64,000 nt of DNA from positions 124,001-188,000 of the forward strand of contig NZ_QVQV01000001.1 of NCBI RefSeq assembly GCF_003429005.1. Direction: 5' to 3'. The translations under genes and the position numbers were made by a program. Below the pieces are notes generated by a model. It did no database searches. It was not told where the DNA came from and was given only the letters and a program-made list of their open reading frames with translations. This document shows, one piece after another, positions 26,511-36,041 of this stretch. This DNA comes from Paraburkholderia sp. DHOC27. GTDB taxonomy: Bacteria > Pseudomonadota > Gammaproteobacteria > Burkholderiales > Burkholderiaceae. Positions within the stretch are counted from its first letter, which is position 1. Each line of letters opens with the position of its first letter.

Positions 26511-28316
26511 ATGAGCCAAACCGTTGGCGACTTTATCGTTGAGCGACTGTCCGCATGGGGCGTGCGCCGTATCTACGGCTATCCGGGCGACGGCATCAAT
26601 GGCGTGTTTGGCGCGCTCAGCCGTGCCAAGAGCACGACCGGCAAGATCGAGTTCGTGCAGGTACGTCACGAAGAAATGGCCGCGTTCATGGCTTCCGCTC
26701 ATGCAAAATTCACCGGCGAACTGGGCGTCTGCATCGCGACCTCGGGGCCCGGTGCGTCGCATCTGATCACCGGGTTATACGATGCGCGCTGCGATCACAT
26801 GCCCGTGCTGGCGATTGCCGGACAACAGGCGCGCGCCGCGCTGGGCGGTCATTATCAGCAGGAACTCGATCTGGTGTCGATGTTCAAGGACGTGGCCGGC
26901 GCCTTTGTCGAGCAAGCCAGTGTGCCCTCGCAAGTGCGTCATCTCGTGGATCGTGCCATACGCACCGCACTGGCCGAGCGCAAGGTAACAGCCATCGTGT
27001 TGCCGAACGATCTGCAGGATCTGCCCTACGAAGCGCCTGGCCGCAAGCACGGCACGCTGCACTCGGGCGTGGGCTATCGCGCGCCACGCCTCGTGCCGTT
27101 TCCCGAGGATCTGCAACAGGCCGCGGATGTGCTCAACGCCGGCCGTAAAGTTGCGATTCTGGTGGGCGCTGGCGCTTTGAACGCGACCGACGAAGTGATC
27201 GCGGTCGCTGAGAAACTCGGTGCGGGCGTCGCGAAGGCGCTGCTCGGCAAAGCCGTGTTGCCCGACGATCTGCCGTGGGTCACGGGCTCGATCGGGCTGC
27301 TCGGCACCAAGCCTAGCTATGACCTCATGATGGAATGCGACACGCTGCTGATGATCGGTTCGGGCTTCCCGTATGCGGAGTTTCTGCCCAAGGAAGGCGC
27401 CGCACGCGGCGTGCAGATCGACCTCAAGGCGGACATGCTGAGCCTGCGTTATCCGATGGAAGTGAATCTGGTGGGCGACAGTGCGGAGACGTTGCGCGCC
27501 CTGCTGCCGCTGCTCGAACAGAAAACGGGCCACGCATGGCGCAGAAGAATCGAGCGCTGGACCGACGACTGGTGGAAGACGCTCGACAAGCGTGCCCACG
27601 AAGCGGGGGAAAACGCCGTGAACCCGCAACGTACCGTGTGGGAACTGTCGTCCCGCATTCCCGCCAATGCCATCGTGACGAGCGATTCCGGCTCGTGCGC
27701 AAACTGGTATGCGCGTGATCTGAAGGTACAGCGCGGCATGATGTGTTCATTGTCCGGCGGGCTGGCTTCGATGGGCGCTGCCGTGCCTTACGCGATTGCC
27801 GCCAAATTCGCGTACCCGGAGCGGCCCGTCATCGCCCTCGTCGGCGACGGCGCCATGCAGATGAACAACATGGCTGAGTTGATCACCGTGGCGAAATACT
27901 GGAAACAGTGGGCCGATCCGCGCTGGATCTGCATGGTGCTGAACAACGGCGATCTGAACCAGGTCACGTGGGAACAGCGTGCAATGGAAGGCGATCCGAA
28001 GTTCGAAGCCTCGCAGGACATTCCGTCCGTGCCGTATCACCGCTTTGCGGAATTGATCGGACTGCGGGGCCTTTACGTGGACAACGCCGAGCGCATGGGT
28101 GCCGCGTGGGACGAAGCCTTGTCGTCGGACCGGCCGGTCGTGCTCGAAGTCAAGGCCGATCCGAACATCGCACCGTTGCCGCCGCACATCACGCTGGCCC
28201 AGGCCAAAGCCTTCGCGTCGACGCTATTGAAGGGCGACCCGGACGAGGGCAACGTGATCGTCGAAACTGCGAAACAGGTGCTGGACGCAGTGCTGCCGGG
28301 TCATCGTGACAAGTGA
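26511..28316 (+). CDS. ThDP-dependent enzyme, pyruvate oxidase/dehydrogenase (PoxB)-like
   Basis: A 601-residue three-domain thiamine-diphosphate enzyme of the acetolactate synthase/pyruvate oxidase group. The catalytic Glu54 lies in VRHEEMAAFMA, the FAD- or nucleotide-type middle domain starts near VAILVGAGALNATDEV, and the ThDP/Mg motif runs from ALVGDGAMQMNNMAEL to VLNNGDLNQV. PoxB-type enzymes decarboxylate pyruvate to acetate and pass electrons to quinone; a C-terminal membrane-binding helix as in E. coli PoxB is not obvious here. The ATG follows GGAGATTGCA. Substrate is inferred from family. Confidence 0.87.
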   Translation: MSQTVGDFIVERLSAWGVRRIYGYPGDGINGVFGALSRAKSTTGKIEFVQVRHEEMAAFMASAHAKFTGELGVCIATSGPGASHLITGLYDARCDHMPVLAIAGQQARAALGGHYQQELDLVSMFKDVAGAFVEQASVPSQVRHLVDRAIRTALAERKVTAIVLPNDLQDLPYEAPGRKHGTLHSGVGYRAPRLVPFPEDLQQAADVLNAGRKVAILVGAGALNATDEVIAVAEKLGAGVAKALLGKAVLPDDLPWVTGSIGLLGTKPSYDLMMECDTLLMIGSGFPYAEFLPKEGAARGVQIDLKADMLSLRYPMEVNLVGDSAETLRALLPLLEQKTGHAWRRRIERWTDDWWKTLDKRAHEAGENAVNPQRTVWELSSRIPANAIVTSDSGSCANWYARDLKVQRGMMCSLSGGLASMGAAVPYAIAAKFAYPERPVIALVGDGAMQMNNMAELITVAKYWKQWADPRWICMVLNNGDLNQVTWEQRAMEGDPKFEASQDIPSVPYHRFAELIGLRGLYVDNAERMGAAWDEALSSDRPVVLEVKADPNIAPLPPHITLAQAKAFASTLLKGDPDEGNVIVETAKQVLDAVLPGHRDK

Positions 28317-28346
28317 GACGGTGAGGTGCGAGGCCATCAAAGGCCA

Positions 28347-30644
28347 TCAGCTCGCACGCACCGACAACGACTTGAGCAGGCTTTCCACGTTGACGGGTTT
28401 GACGAAATGCAGATCGAAACCCGCTGCCTGCGCGCGAATCCGGTCCTCGGCCTGGCCGTAGCCGGTAATGGCAATCAGCAATAACGGCGCCTTGCATACG
28501 GCGCGCAAGGCGCCCGCCAGTTCATAGCCGTCCATGCCGGGCAAGCCGATATCGAGCAACGCAACGTCCGGCTTGAACACCTGCGCGGCCTCCAATGCTT
28601 CGGCGGAGGAATACGCCACCCTTGTTACGTGATCCTCCGTTTCGCATAGCATGGCTAACGAATCGGCGGCGTCGCGATTGTCGTCCACGATCAGGATATG
28701 GCGCACGGAGGCGTCGCGCGGCGCATCTAGCGGCGAAAGGATGGCAGCGGAATGACGCTCGTGATGATGCAGACGCGGCAGATCCACCGTCACGCTGGTG
28801 CCCTTGCCGGGCCCTGGGCTGCGCACCGAGATTCTGCCGTCATGCATTTCCACGAGCTTCTTGACGAGCGAGAGGCCAATGCCCAAGCCGCCTTCCGAGC
28901 GGTCCAGCGTGCGCTCGCCTTGCGAGAACAGATCGAATATATGCGGCAGCAGCTCAGGCGAGACACCGGAACCCGTATCCGCTACCACGATGGACACCCA
29001 TTCAGCGTCCGCCTGCGCGGTGATACGAATGCTGCCGCCTTCCGGCGTGTACTTGCTGGCGTTGTTCAGGATGTTGACCAGAATCTGCGACATACGTGTG
29101 GCGTCCGCGCAAATCCAGCTCGTGGCATCCGGCACTTCGACGTGAATCTGCTGGGCCCGCCCTTCCACCAGCGAAGCCACGGACTCCACCGCGTGATACA
29201 CCGCCGTGACCACCAGAATCGGCTCGTGCTTCAGCGCAATGCGGCCCTGCGTGATACGCGACACTTCCAGCAGATCGTCGACGATGCGCGTCATATGTTC
29301 GGCCTGGCGCTGCATCAGCCCCAGCAGATCCGGTTCGCGCGCATCCGGCTGGGCAGACTTTTGCAGCAGGGCAATTGCCGTGCGCATCGGCGCCAGCGGA
29401 TTGCGCAGTTCGTGCGCCAGCATGGCGAGGAATTCATCCTTGCGACGGCTCGACTCGCGCAACATCAGTTCGAGCCGCTTGCGCGCGGTGATATCCAGAA
29501 TCGAGCCAATGAGCCGCAACGGCTTGCCCGTATCGTCGCGTTGCAGCAGCGCGCTGCCGCTCACCCATTGCTCACGCCGCGCGTGCTGGATGCGAAATTC
29601 GAAGTTGGCGCGCGGCGCTTCGCCGTCCACCAGACGCCGCACGTAGCGGTCGAGCGCCGCACGATCGTCCGCATGCACGCGGCACAGCGCAACCTGGTAA
29701 GGCATGCGCGCAATCCGGTGGCGGTCTCCGGCGCTTTCGCGCGACAGGGTCCAGTCGGACAGATCGAGCGTGACGATGCGCAGCTTGGCCGCCTGCATGG
29801 CCGCTCTCAACCTGAGGCTGCGCGCTTCGATCGCGCTCTGCGCCTGGCTCAGTTGCTCTTCGCGGATGCGTTGCTCGCTGATATCGAAGCTCACGCCGTA
29901 GACGCGCACGAGGCGTCCCTCGGCGTCGTACTCGGGATGGCCGCGCATGCGCAGCCAGCGGCACGGCCCCAGTTCTTCCTTGAGACGGTAATCGAGTTCG
30001 AAGGGCGCGCGGCGGCGCAGAAACTCGTCCAGCTTGCGGTGATAGACCTCGCGGTCCTCGGGTACCACATGCTCGCTCAATTCTTCGATGGTCGCGGACT
30101 CGACGCCCTCGGGCAGCGCGTAGATTTTTGCCAGTTCCGCGGTCATGTGGACCATGTGGGTCTTCATGTTCCATTCCCAGCCGCCCATGCGGGCAGCCTG
30201 GAATGCGGCACGCAGGCGCCGCTCATTGGCTTCGTAAAGTGCCCACGCGTAGCGGCTTTCGTGAATGTCGATCGCCACGCCCACCGTGTCCGCAATGTTG
30301 CCGTGCTGGTCGCGAGTGGCCTGCAGATGCAGCGTGTGCCAGCGGAATTCGCCGTCCGCGCGCAACAACCGCACATCGGCGTTGCGCAGCAACGGACCGT
30401 CTTTTGTCTGACGTACTGCATCGAGCACGGCTGCGACGTCTTTTTCATGCACGAACGTGCGCCAGTTCAGCCCGATCACGGCATCGGGAAGCGCGCCGAG
30501 ATAGCGATACGCCCAGGGATTCGCGTAAATAATCGAACCGTCGCGTGAAGCGCGCCACACGAAGGCGGGCAGAAATCTGGCAGGTGCCGGATCTGCTTCG
30601 CTTCCGGTAGCCTGCTCAACCGTCAAGCCGGTGTCTTTGGCCAT
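28347..30644 (-). CDS. Hybrid sensor histidine kinase with three PAS domains and a receiver
   Basis: About 765 residues, no transmembrane helix, so probably a cytoplasmic sensor. Three PAS-like domains are visible (near residues 20-140, 150-270 and 280-400; LDITARKRLE ends the last). They are followed by the His-kinase core (FLAMLAHELRNPLAPMRTAIALL), an ATPase domain (ILNNASKYTPEGG, DTGSGVSPELLPHIFDLF, GLGIGLSLVKKLVE), and a C-terminal receiver with its Asp in VALLDIGLPGMDGYE. There is no DNA-binding partner gene next to it. The frame is open to 30755; the ATG at 30644 is my choice and is uncertain. Confidence 0.88.
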   Translation of the reverse strand: MAKDTGLTVEQATGSEADPAPARFLPAFVWRASRDGSIIYANPWAYRYLGALPDAVIGLNWRTFVHEKDVAAVLDAVRQTKDGPLLRNADVRLLRADGEFRWHTLHLQATRDQHGNIADTVGVAIDIHESRYAWALYEANERRLRAAFQAARMGGWEWNMKTHMVHMTAELAKIYALPEGVESATIEELSEHVVPEDREVYHRKLDEFLRRRAPFELDYRLKEELGPCRWLRMRGHPEYDAEGRLVRVYGVSFDISEQRIREEQLSQAQSAIEARSLRLRAAMQAAKLRIVTLDLSDWTLSRESAGDRHRIARMPYQVALCRVHADDRAALDRYVRRLVDGEAPRANFEFRIQHARREQWVSGSALLQRDDTGKPLRLIGSILDITARKRLELMLRESSRRKDEFLAMLAHELRNPLAPMRTAIALLQKSAQPDAREPDLLGLMQRQAEHMTRIVDDLLEVSRITQGRIALKHEPILVVTAVYHAVESVASLVEGRAQQIHVEVPDATSWICADATRMSQILVNILNNASKYTPEGGSIRITAQADAEWVSIVVADTGSGVSPELLPHIFDLFSQGERTLDRSEGGLGIGLSLVKKLVEMHDGRISVRSPGPGKGTSVTVDLPRLHHHERHSAAILSPLDAPRDASVRHILIVDDNRDAADSLAMLCETEDHVTRVAYSSAEALEAAQVFKPDVALLDIGLPGMDGYELAGALRAVCKAPLLLIAITGYGQAEDRIRAQAAGFDLHFVKPVNVESLLKSLSVRAS

Positions 30645-30857
30645 AACAAAAGCTCGCTGTCTGGTGTACGCGGAAACGGGCGGCTCATCGAGCAGCAAGT
30701 GCATAGAATACGCCGAGACCAGCGCGTCGGCATTGCGTTTGCATGAAAGCACCACCTGCGGGCATGGATACTGCGCTCATGCACATGGAGCCGTCTGCCA
30801 AGCAGCGTCGAGCGCCGCTTTCCGGCGGGTGGCCGTCCATGAAGCGCAGGGAGGAAC

Positions 30858-32171
30858 ATGTCGCTGGCGAGGCCAGGCCAGAGCGGCCCGAGGATGGAAG
30901 ATGGCCAGGACGACGCCGTTCCCGCACGTTCGTGGGCCGCAGACCTGGGCCCCGGCCTCGTCTCCGCCGCCACGGACAACGACCCCAGCGGGATCGTCAC
31001 CTACTCGCTCGCCGGCGCGCAATTCGGTTACAGCATGCTGTGGACCTGCGTGCTGATGTATCCGTCGATGGTCGCCTTCCAGCTCGTCGCGACGCGAATT
31101 GCCGTGCTGACCGGCAAGGGGCTGACCGCGAACATGCGCGAGCACTATTCGCCGTTGCTGTTCTATCTCGCAGTGGGCCGGTTTCTGGTTGCCAATACCT
31201 TCAACATTGCCGCAGACGTGGTTGCGATGGGCGTGGCAGCGCAATTCCTGTGGCACGGATCCGTTGCAGTGTTCACCGCGCTCGCGGGCATCGGCTCACT
31301 GCTGCTGCAGTGGTTCGTGCCCTACGCCCGTTACGCGCAGGCGCTGAAGTGGCTCACGGCCACGCTGTTCGCGTACGTGGGAGTGATCGTCGTGCTGCAC
31401 GTCGCCTGGCGCCCGGTCGTATTCGCGGCCCTGGTGCCGCACATCACGTGGAGCGCGAATTACTTCACCATGCTGCTCGCCGTCTTCGGCACGACGATTA
31501 GTCCGTATCTGCTGTACTCGCAGGCTCAACAGCAGGTCGAGACATTGCGCGAGGACGGCCAGCTGAACGGTACGCATCGCACCGAATTATGCGTGCAGCA
31601 CTTGCGCAAGGTGCGCAGGGATACCTTGCTCAGGACGGCGTTGTCGAATTCGGTGGGGATTTTCATCATGTGCGCCGCAGCGGCCACGCTCTACGCCACG
31701 CAGCGCCCGCTGCACGATGCTTACGATACGGCGCGCGTCATCGCACCGCTGGCACACGGCTTTGCGGGCCCCGTGCTCGGGCTGGCGTTCATCGGCACTG
31801 CGCTGCTCGCGTTGCCGCCGCTTGCGGGCTCAGCCGCTCATGCGGCAGCGAGTGCGTGGGAAAAGGGACGCGATGACGAACGCGTTCAACTCATCGCGCG
31901 AGCGCTGCTGGTCATCATGGCCATCGGTGTGGCGACGGGCGTCCTGCTCTGCGCACTGCGCTTCGAGCCGATGCGGGTGCTGTACTGGGCCGCGGTGCTG
32001 AATGGTTCGACGGCAACGCCGGTCATGGTGTTGCTCGTGCTGCTGAGCACACGCCGCTCGGCAGTGGGCGATCTCAGCGCGCATTGGACGCTGCGCGCAC
32101 TGTGCTGGCTTGCGACGCTGGTCATGGGCGCAGCCCTCGTGGCACGGTTTGCGTGCGCATGGCTGGGCTAG
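30858..32171 (+). CDS. Nramp-family transporter with non-canonical metal-site motifs
   Basis: A 437-residue, eleven-helix inner-membrane transporter. The ATG at 30858 follows AGGGAGGAAC. The overall pattern is Nramp (GPGLVSAATDNDPSGIVTYSLAGAQFGYSMLW in helix 1), but the metal-binding DPGN motif is DPSG and the helix-6 MPH motif reads SPY (TTISPYLLYSQ), so the methionine that selects for Mn/Fe is missing. Related divergent clades transport other ions such as magnesium. The substrate therefore should not be assumed to be manganese or iron. It is divergent from the hybrid kinase. Confidence 0.85.
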   Translation: MSLARPGQSGPRMEDGQDDAVPARSWAADLGPGLVSAATDNDPSGIVTYSLAGAQFGYSMLWTCVLMYPSMVAFQLVATRIAVLTGKGLTANMREHYSPLLFYLAVGRFLVANTFNIAADVVAMGVAAQFLWHGSVAVFTALAGIGSLLLQWFVPYARYAQALKWLTATLFAYVGVIVVLHVAWRPVVFAALVPHITWSANYFTMLLAVFGTTISPYLLYSQAQQQVETLREDGQLNGTHRTELCVQHLRKVRRDTLLRTALSNSVGIFIMCAAAATLYATQRPLHDAYDTARVIAPLAHGFAGPVLGLAFIGTALLALPPLAGSAAHAAASAWEKGRDDERVQLIARALLVIMAIGVATGVLLCALRFEPMRVLYWAAVLNGSTATPVMVLLVLLSTRRSAVGDLSAHWTLRALCWLATLVMGAALVARFACAWLG

Positions 32172-32251
32172 TGGGGAGTCTGGCGGTGGGTTGCGTTACT
32201 GGATCGCGGTACTGGACCGCGGTGGGCCCCGCGGTGGGCACGATAGCCGCG

Positions 32252-33088
32252 CTATAGAAGTTTCGACGCTGCGCGGACCCGGTGCTTGCGCTGCTTTTCC
32301 AGTGCAGCGAACGCCGTTGCCACAGCTTGCTCGTCGCCAAAGATCTCATGGTGCTGGCGCAGCAGTGCCTCTGAAGCGACCACGTCGTTCAGCGTACCAA
32401 AGCGCTTTTGCAGCTTCTTTAGCTTCTTGCGCGCCCGCAACTGTTTCTTCGACAGTAACGGTTCGAAGAATTCGAGCAGATAGCGCACCTTTTTGCCGGC
32501 CTTGCGCACGTCGTGATAAGACGTGTATTCCGGATGTCGTGCCCGGCTCGCGTGTCGCATGCGCTTATGCAGCGACTTGCCGGCTGCCGCCACGCGCTTG
32601 CGTGCAAACTTCTTCAGCGAAGTCCGTACGTGTGAACCATGCTGCAATGCATCGCGCGCATCGGCTAGCGACTGTTGCAGCACGCTCTTGATGCCCGCGT
32701 GCGAGAGGGTCTCGCGGCTTTCTTTCAGCGCCGTGCTGCGCGCGGCATGCAGCTCGTGAATGGGCGCCTGCTGCGTGCCCAAGGTTTCGGTGAGCAGTTC
32801 GGTGAGGATGTCCCAGTCGCGCGTTTTCCCCGCGGCATCCGCGAGTGCCTTGAAGCTGTCGCGTTGCGCGTCGTCGAGCGTGCTACCCAGCAAAGGGCGA
32901 TACGCCCATAACAGTGATCTCAAGCGCCGCAACGCGACACGTAATTTGTGCAACACCTCCGCGTCAGATGTAGCGCTCAACGACTCGGCGTGCTCGATGG
33001 CCGCATCGGCGAGCGGCTGGGCATAGGTCGTGAACTGCGATTCCGCGCTGGATTCTTCATTTGATTGCATCTCTCCGGCTTTTTTCAT
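32252..33088 (-). CDS. CHAD-domain protein
   Basis: A 278-residue protein. The ATG at 33088 is preceded by AAGGAGGGGCA, a very strong ribosome-binding site. The CHAD domain is an all-helical bundle rich in conserved His, Arg and Lys, visible as LHKLRVALRRLRSLLWAYRPLL, HDVRKAGKKVRYLLEFF and KKLQKRFGTLNDV. Such domains bind polyphosphate. The usual partner CYTH (triphosphatase) domain is absent from the protein and from the neighbours. The role is likely to be association with polyphosphate granules. Confidence 0.92.
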   Translation of the reverse strand: MKKAGEMQSNEESSAESQFTTYAQPLADAAIEHAESLSATSDAEVLHKLRVALRRLRSLLWAYRPLLGSTLDDAQRDSFKALADAAGKTRDWDILTELLTETLGTQQAPIHELHAARSTALKESRETLSHAGIKSVLQQSLADARDALQHGSHVRTSLKKFARKRVAAAGKSLHKRMRHASRARHPEYTSYHDVRKAGKKVRYLLEFFEPLLSKKQLRARKKLKKLQKRFGTLNDVVASEALLRQHHEIFGDEQAVATAFAALEKQRKHRVRAASKLL

Positions 33089-33667
33089 TGCCCCTCCTTG
33101 ACCCCATTGCTCGAATGAGCAAAAACGGTTCCTAAAGGAAACGCGAAGACGCACGGCAAGACCGGCTTCCAGATACGCCGCGCCGCACAAAACCCGCTTT
33201 TTGCGAACTATCGGCTTGCTGCGTGCGCGACGTCATCCGGCAGCGCGCAGCCCTGCATTGACACGGCAACCCGCAGGCAGAGGCGGCAGTCCGGCCGCGC
33301 CGCCTCAGCGACACGTCACGCCTGCTCCCGCTGCTTCGTCGCAAACCGCTCGCAGGCGTGCGTGCGTCCGGCGAACATAGCGTCACTCCAGCCAAGCGGG
33401 CTTCAAGCGGGCTTCAGGCGGGCTTCAAGCGGGTCCCACGAAGGCCCCAAACGAGCCGTTTCCCCGGAGTCGAAAAAATTCGCGAAAAAAAGTTGGAATA
33501 ACCGGCGCACCGCTGTGTTTGCCCCAATGTAGACGCGAAACAAACTGACCTGCCGCGCTGGCGAACGCAAGTTCAAAGGCAAGCCCCTGGAAGCAGGCAG
33601 ACTTGAACGACGGATCTTTGCAGTGCCATTTCGGCCAACCAGATTTTTTATTAGTTAGGAATCCATC
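33089..33667. other. 579-bp intergenic region with an 11-bp tandem repeat
   Basis: No supportable gene. CAAGCGGGCTT is repeated at 33393, 33404 and (one change) 33415, with a partial copy to 33433. Downstream, GGAATAACC at 33493 precedes the DUF4148 gene by about 175 bases and might be an alternative-sigma -35 element; I could not identify the matching -10. Confidence 0.45.
33393..33433. repeat. Tandem repeat, 11-bp unit, 3.7 copies
   Basis: The unit CAAGCGGGCTT occurs at 33393-33403 and 33404-33414, as CAGGCGGGCTT at 33415-33425, and as CAAGCGGG at 33426-33433. Confidence 0.85.
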
Positions 33668-34009
33668 ATGAACACCAAATTCGTTCTCGCCCTTTCGACG
33701 ATCCTCATCGCCTCGGCTGCAGCCGTCACCAGCGCCTCCGCTCAGGAAGTTACCCGTGCGCAGGTTCGTGCCGATCTGATCCGCGTCGAGCAAGCCGGCT
33801 ACAACCCGTCGAGCGGCGCCGATCCGGCTTACCCGGCTGACATCCAGGCCGCTGAAGCGAAGATCGCTGCGCAAGACAATATGAATCGCGACGCTGTGGG
33901 CGGCACGCCCCTGAATGGTTCGTCGGCTGCGGGTGGACGCGTGCATAGCGCTGCGCAATCGACGTGCGTAGGTCCGGTCAGCTTCTGCAACATCTACGCA
34001 GGCGGCTAA
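33668..34009 (+). CDS. Secreted DUF4148-family protein
   Basis: A 113-residue exported protein with a signal peptide cleaved after SASA and the DUF4148 core TRAQVRADLIRVEQAGYNPSSGADPAYPADIQAAEAKI. This family is abundant in Burkholderiaceae, often in several copies, and its role is unknown. Two C-terminal cysteines (TCVGPVSFC) could form a disulfide. The gene stands alone. A second family member lies at 53922-54233. Confidence 0.92.
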   Translation: MNTKFVLALSTILIASAAAVTSASAQEVTRAQVRADLIRVEQAGYNPSSGADPAYPADIQAAEAKIAAQDNMNRDAVGGTPLNGSSAAGGRVHSAAQSTCVGPVSFCNIYAGG

Positions 34010-34131
34010 ATGCCGGCCACTGCGCAGACGCAGCGGCGCAACGCAACGGTGTTGTTTGGCGTAGGAAGTGTGGTTAAAGCAAGTGCAAGATCAGGTTGCG
34101 ACTTCCACGTCGCGCACCTCAGCGAACAGAA

Positions 34132-35652
34132 TCAGGCGGGCTGCAGCGGATCATTGCGCGGCGCCGCCTGTTTTCTCGTCTGCTTCTCCCCGGCCGCCTT
34201 CTGCGAGCGGCAAGCCTGGGCTTGCGCCTTGGCCTGATACATGGCCATATCCGCCCGCCGGATCAGGTCGCGTGACGTGTCACCTGATTCGAGCACCGCG
34301 GCGCCGAAACTCGCGCCGATCAGACCCACTGGAACGCGTGCACCAAACGGCGCGGCGAGTGCCGCCTTCACCTCTTCGACGGTTTGCTCGGCCACCGTCC
34401 GTGCATCTGCCGCCTGAATGACCAGCAAAAATTCATCGCCGCCCAGGCGGCCGGCCATCCCGCGGCCTGTGATGGCCGCGCGCAGACGCAGCGCCACGGT
34501 GACTAGCACTTCGTCGCCGCATTGATGGCCGAACGTATCGTTCAGTTCCTTGAAGTTATCGAGGTCGATGAAAATCGCGGCCACGTTGCCAACCGCATTC
34601 GGCGCACCGATCGCGGCATCGAGCATGTCCATGATCCGGCCACGGTTAGGCAGGTCGGTGAGGCGATCGGTTTGCGATAGACGCCGCAGCGCGTCCTTGC
34701 CCTGCACCAGTTTGCTGATCAGCGCCGTGATCCACGCCGACAGCCCCACCAGCGCCACCGAAATTACCGCTGCCATGATCACGTAGACACGGCGCATCCT
34801 GAAGTAATCGTCCAGCGCCTCCTCCACGGAGAGCCCTGCGACCACCGTCAAACCATATCGGTCCAGTTGACGGCTCGCTACGATGCGTTCGACGTGGTCG
34901 ATCGGGTCGGCGAAGTCGTCGAGCCCTGTCTTGTGAAAGCTCACGTAGCTGGCTGGCATCTCTTCGCCGGTCTTGCTCGGCGCTTCGCCTGCCCGGCGTG
35001 ACAGCATGAAGCCTCTCCCGGACACGACCGCGATCATGCCGTGATCGCCCAGCGCGGCGCTGTTGTAAAAGCCATCGGTCAGATAAGCGGGGTTCTCGGA
35101 GACGATCACCACCCCGCCAAAGCTGCCGTCACGACGCTGGATACGCCGCGTCGCCTGCACCGACCATTGCTTCGATATGCGACCAATAACCGGTTGACTG
35201 ATGAAAAGACCCACGTCGGCGTGTTGACGATGCACGCGAAAGTGCTCGCGATCGCTGAGATCCACCGCGCCGGTGAAGGGAATCGTCGAAGCGATCACAT
35301 GGCCATCCGCGCCCGCCAGCGTGACCTGGAGTGCGGTGTCCGCGCTGATCAGTCCGTAGTGCTGATAGGTGGCGAGATCGAAAGTTTGCGGCGAGCTTTC
35401 ATAGCCGTATTTCACCAGCAAAGCGATTTCGTCGACGTCGTGGATTGTCTTCAGCGTGTGCGTTTCGAGCGCGTCGGCAAGTGTACGCGCGGCCACGCGC
35501 GTGTCGTGCATCACCGCGGCACGTTCGACGTGCAAACGCAGCAGGATCGTCACCCACAACACGGCCAGCACCAGCACGGTGAGCGTCGGGACAAGGATCA
35601 GCGCGCGGTGCGAAGGTTTCGTGCGGTTAGCAGCGTGCAGTCGTCGTTGCAT
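34132..35652 (-). CDS. Membrane-bound diguanylate cyclase
   Basis: A 506-residue inner-membrane enzyme. Two helices (about residues 17-39 and 287-312) enclose a periplasmic double-Cache-like sensor domain, and the cytoplasmic C-terminus is a GGDEF domain with the intact active site LGGDEFLLVIQ, which makes cyclic di-GMP from two GTP. The residues upstream of GGDEF do not form the RxxD inhibitory site, so it may lack product inhibition. The C-terminal tail is Gln/Ala/Lys rich. It probably links an external signal to biofilm or motility control. Confidence 0.93.
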   Translation of the reverse strand: MQRRLHAANRTKPSHRALILVPTLTVLVLAVLWVTILLRLHVERAAVMHDTRVAARTLADALETHTLKTIHDVDEIALLVKYGYESSPQTFDLATYQHYGLISADTALQVTLAGADGHVIASTIPFTGAVDLSDREHFRVHRQHADVGLFISQPVIGRISKQWSVQATRRIQRRDGSFGGVVIVSENPAYLTDGFYNSAALGDHGMIAVVSGRGFMLSRRAGEAPSKTGEEMPASYVSFHKTGLDDFADPIDHVERIVASRQLDRYGLTVVAGLSVEEALDDYFRMRRVYVIMAAVISVALVGLSAWITALISKLVQGKDALRRLSQTDRLTDLPNRGRIMDMLDAAIGAPNAVGNVAAIFIDLDNFKELNDTFGHQCGDEVLVTVALRLRAAITGRGMAGRLGGDEFLLVIQAADARTVAEQTVEEVKAALAAPFGARVPVGLIGASFGAAVLESGDTSRDLIRRADMAMYQAKAQAQACRSQKAAGEKQTRKQAAPRNDPLQPA

Positions 35653-36041
35653 GGAGAGGGGTCGCGTCGCGCGAGTGTCTTGCCGGTATAACGGCGCGGC
35701 GGCCGAAAAGTTTATTGCTGCCGTTTATTTGCGTGGTAGGGGCTGCTGGTTTTATCTGACGAATGCCATTGCAGATGCCTCACGCTGCAATGCGCAATGC
35801 ATGCGCCGAGATCATGTGCTCGCAAACCCGAAGCTGCTTGCCGCGCAATAACGCATGTTGCACCGCACGCTGCCGTGCGAAGCGCACCAGTTGGACTCCA
35901 CGTATGACGCCCGAACCTCGCCGCACGGCATGACCGACGCGCACGCAACATAGGGCAAGCCCCTAGCGCTGTTTAGCCGAGCATTACCTCGGCTCATGAG
36001 GTGCCACCTAAACTTGAAATACAAAAAGAGGAGGCACACAG
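35653..36041. other. 389-bp intergenic region with a 7-bp dyad
   Basis: No gene is seen. The perfect dyad AGCCGAG-CATTAC-CTCGGCT at 35975-35994 lies about 47 bases before the VOC gene and could be an operator or an attenuator-type hairpin. Confidence 0.45.

Noticed and set aside
28752..30548. 598-codon open frame opposite the hybrid kinase gene
   Set aside because: It is the antisense of a gene with clear PAS, kinase and receiver motifs; high GC content keeps this frame open. The product has no recognisable domain and is rich in His, Arg and Gln, as antisense frames usually are here.
33132..33395. 87-codon minus-strand frame upstream of the DUF4148 gene
   Set aside because: Arg/Ser-rich translation with no ribosome-binding site; looks like random GC-rich sequence.
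33393..33433. Possible CRISPR array
   Set aside because: The repeats are directly adjacent 11-bp units without spacers, and there are no cas genes.
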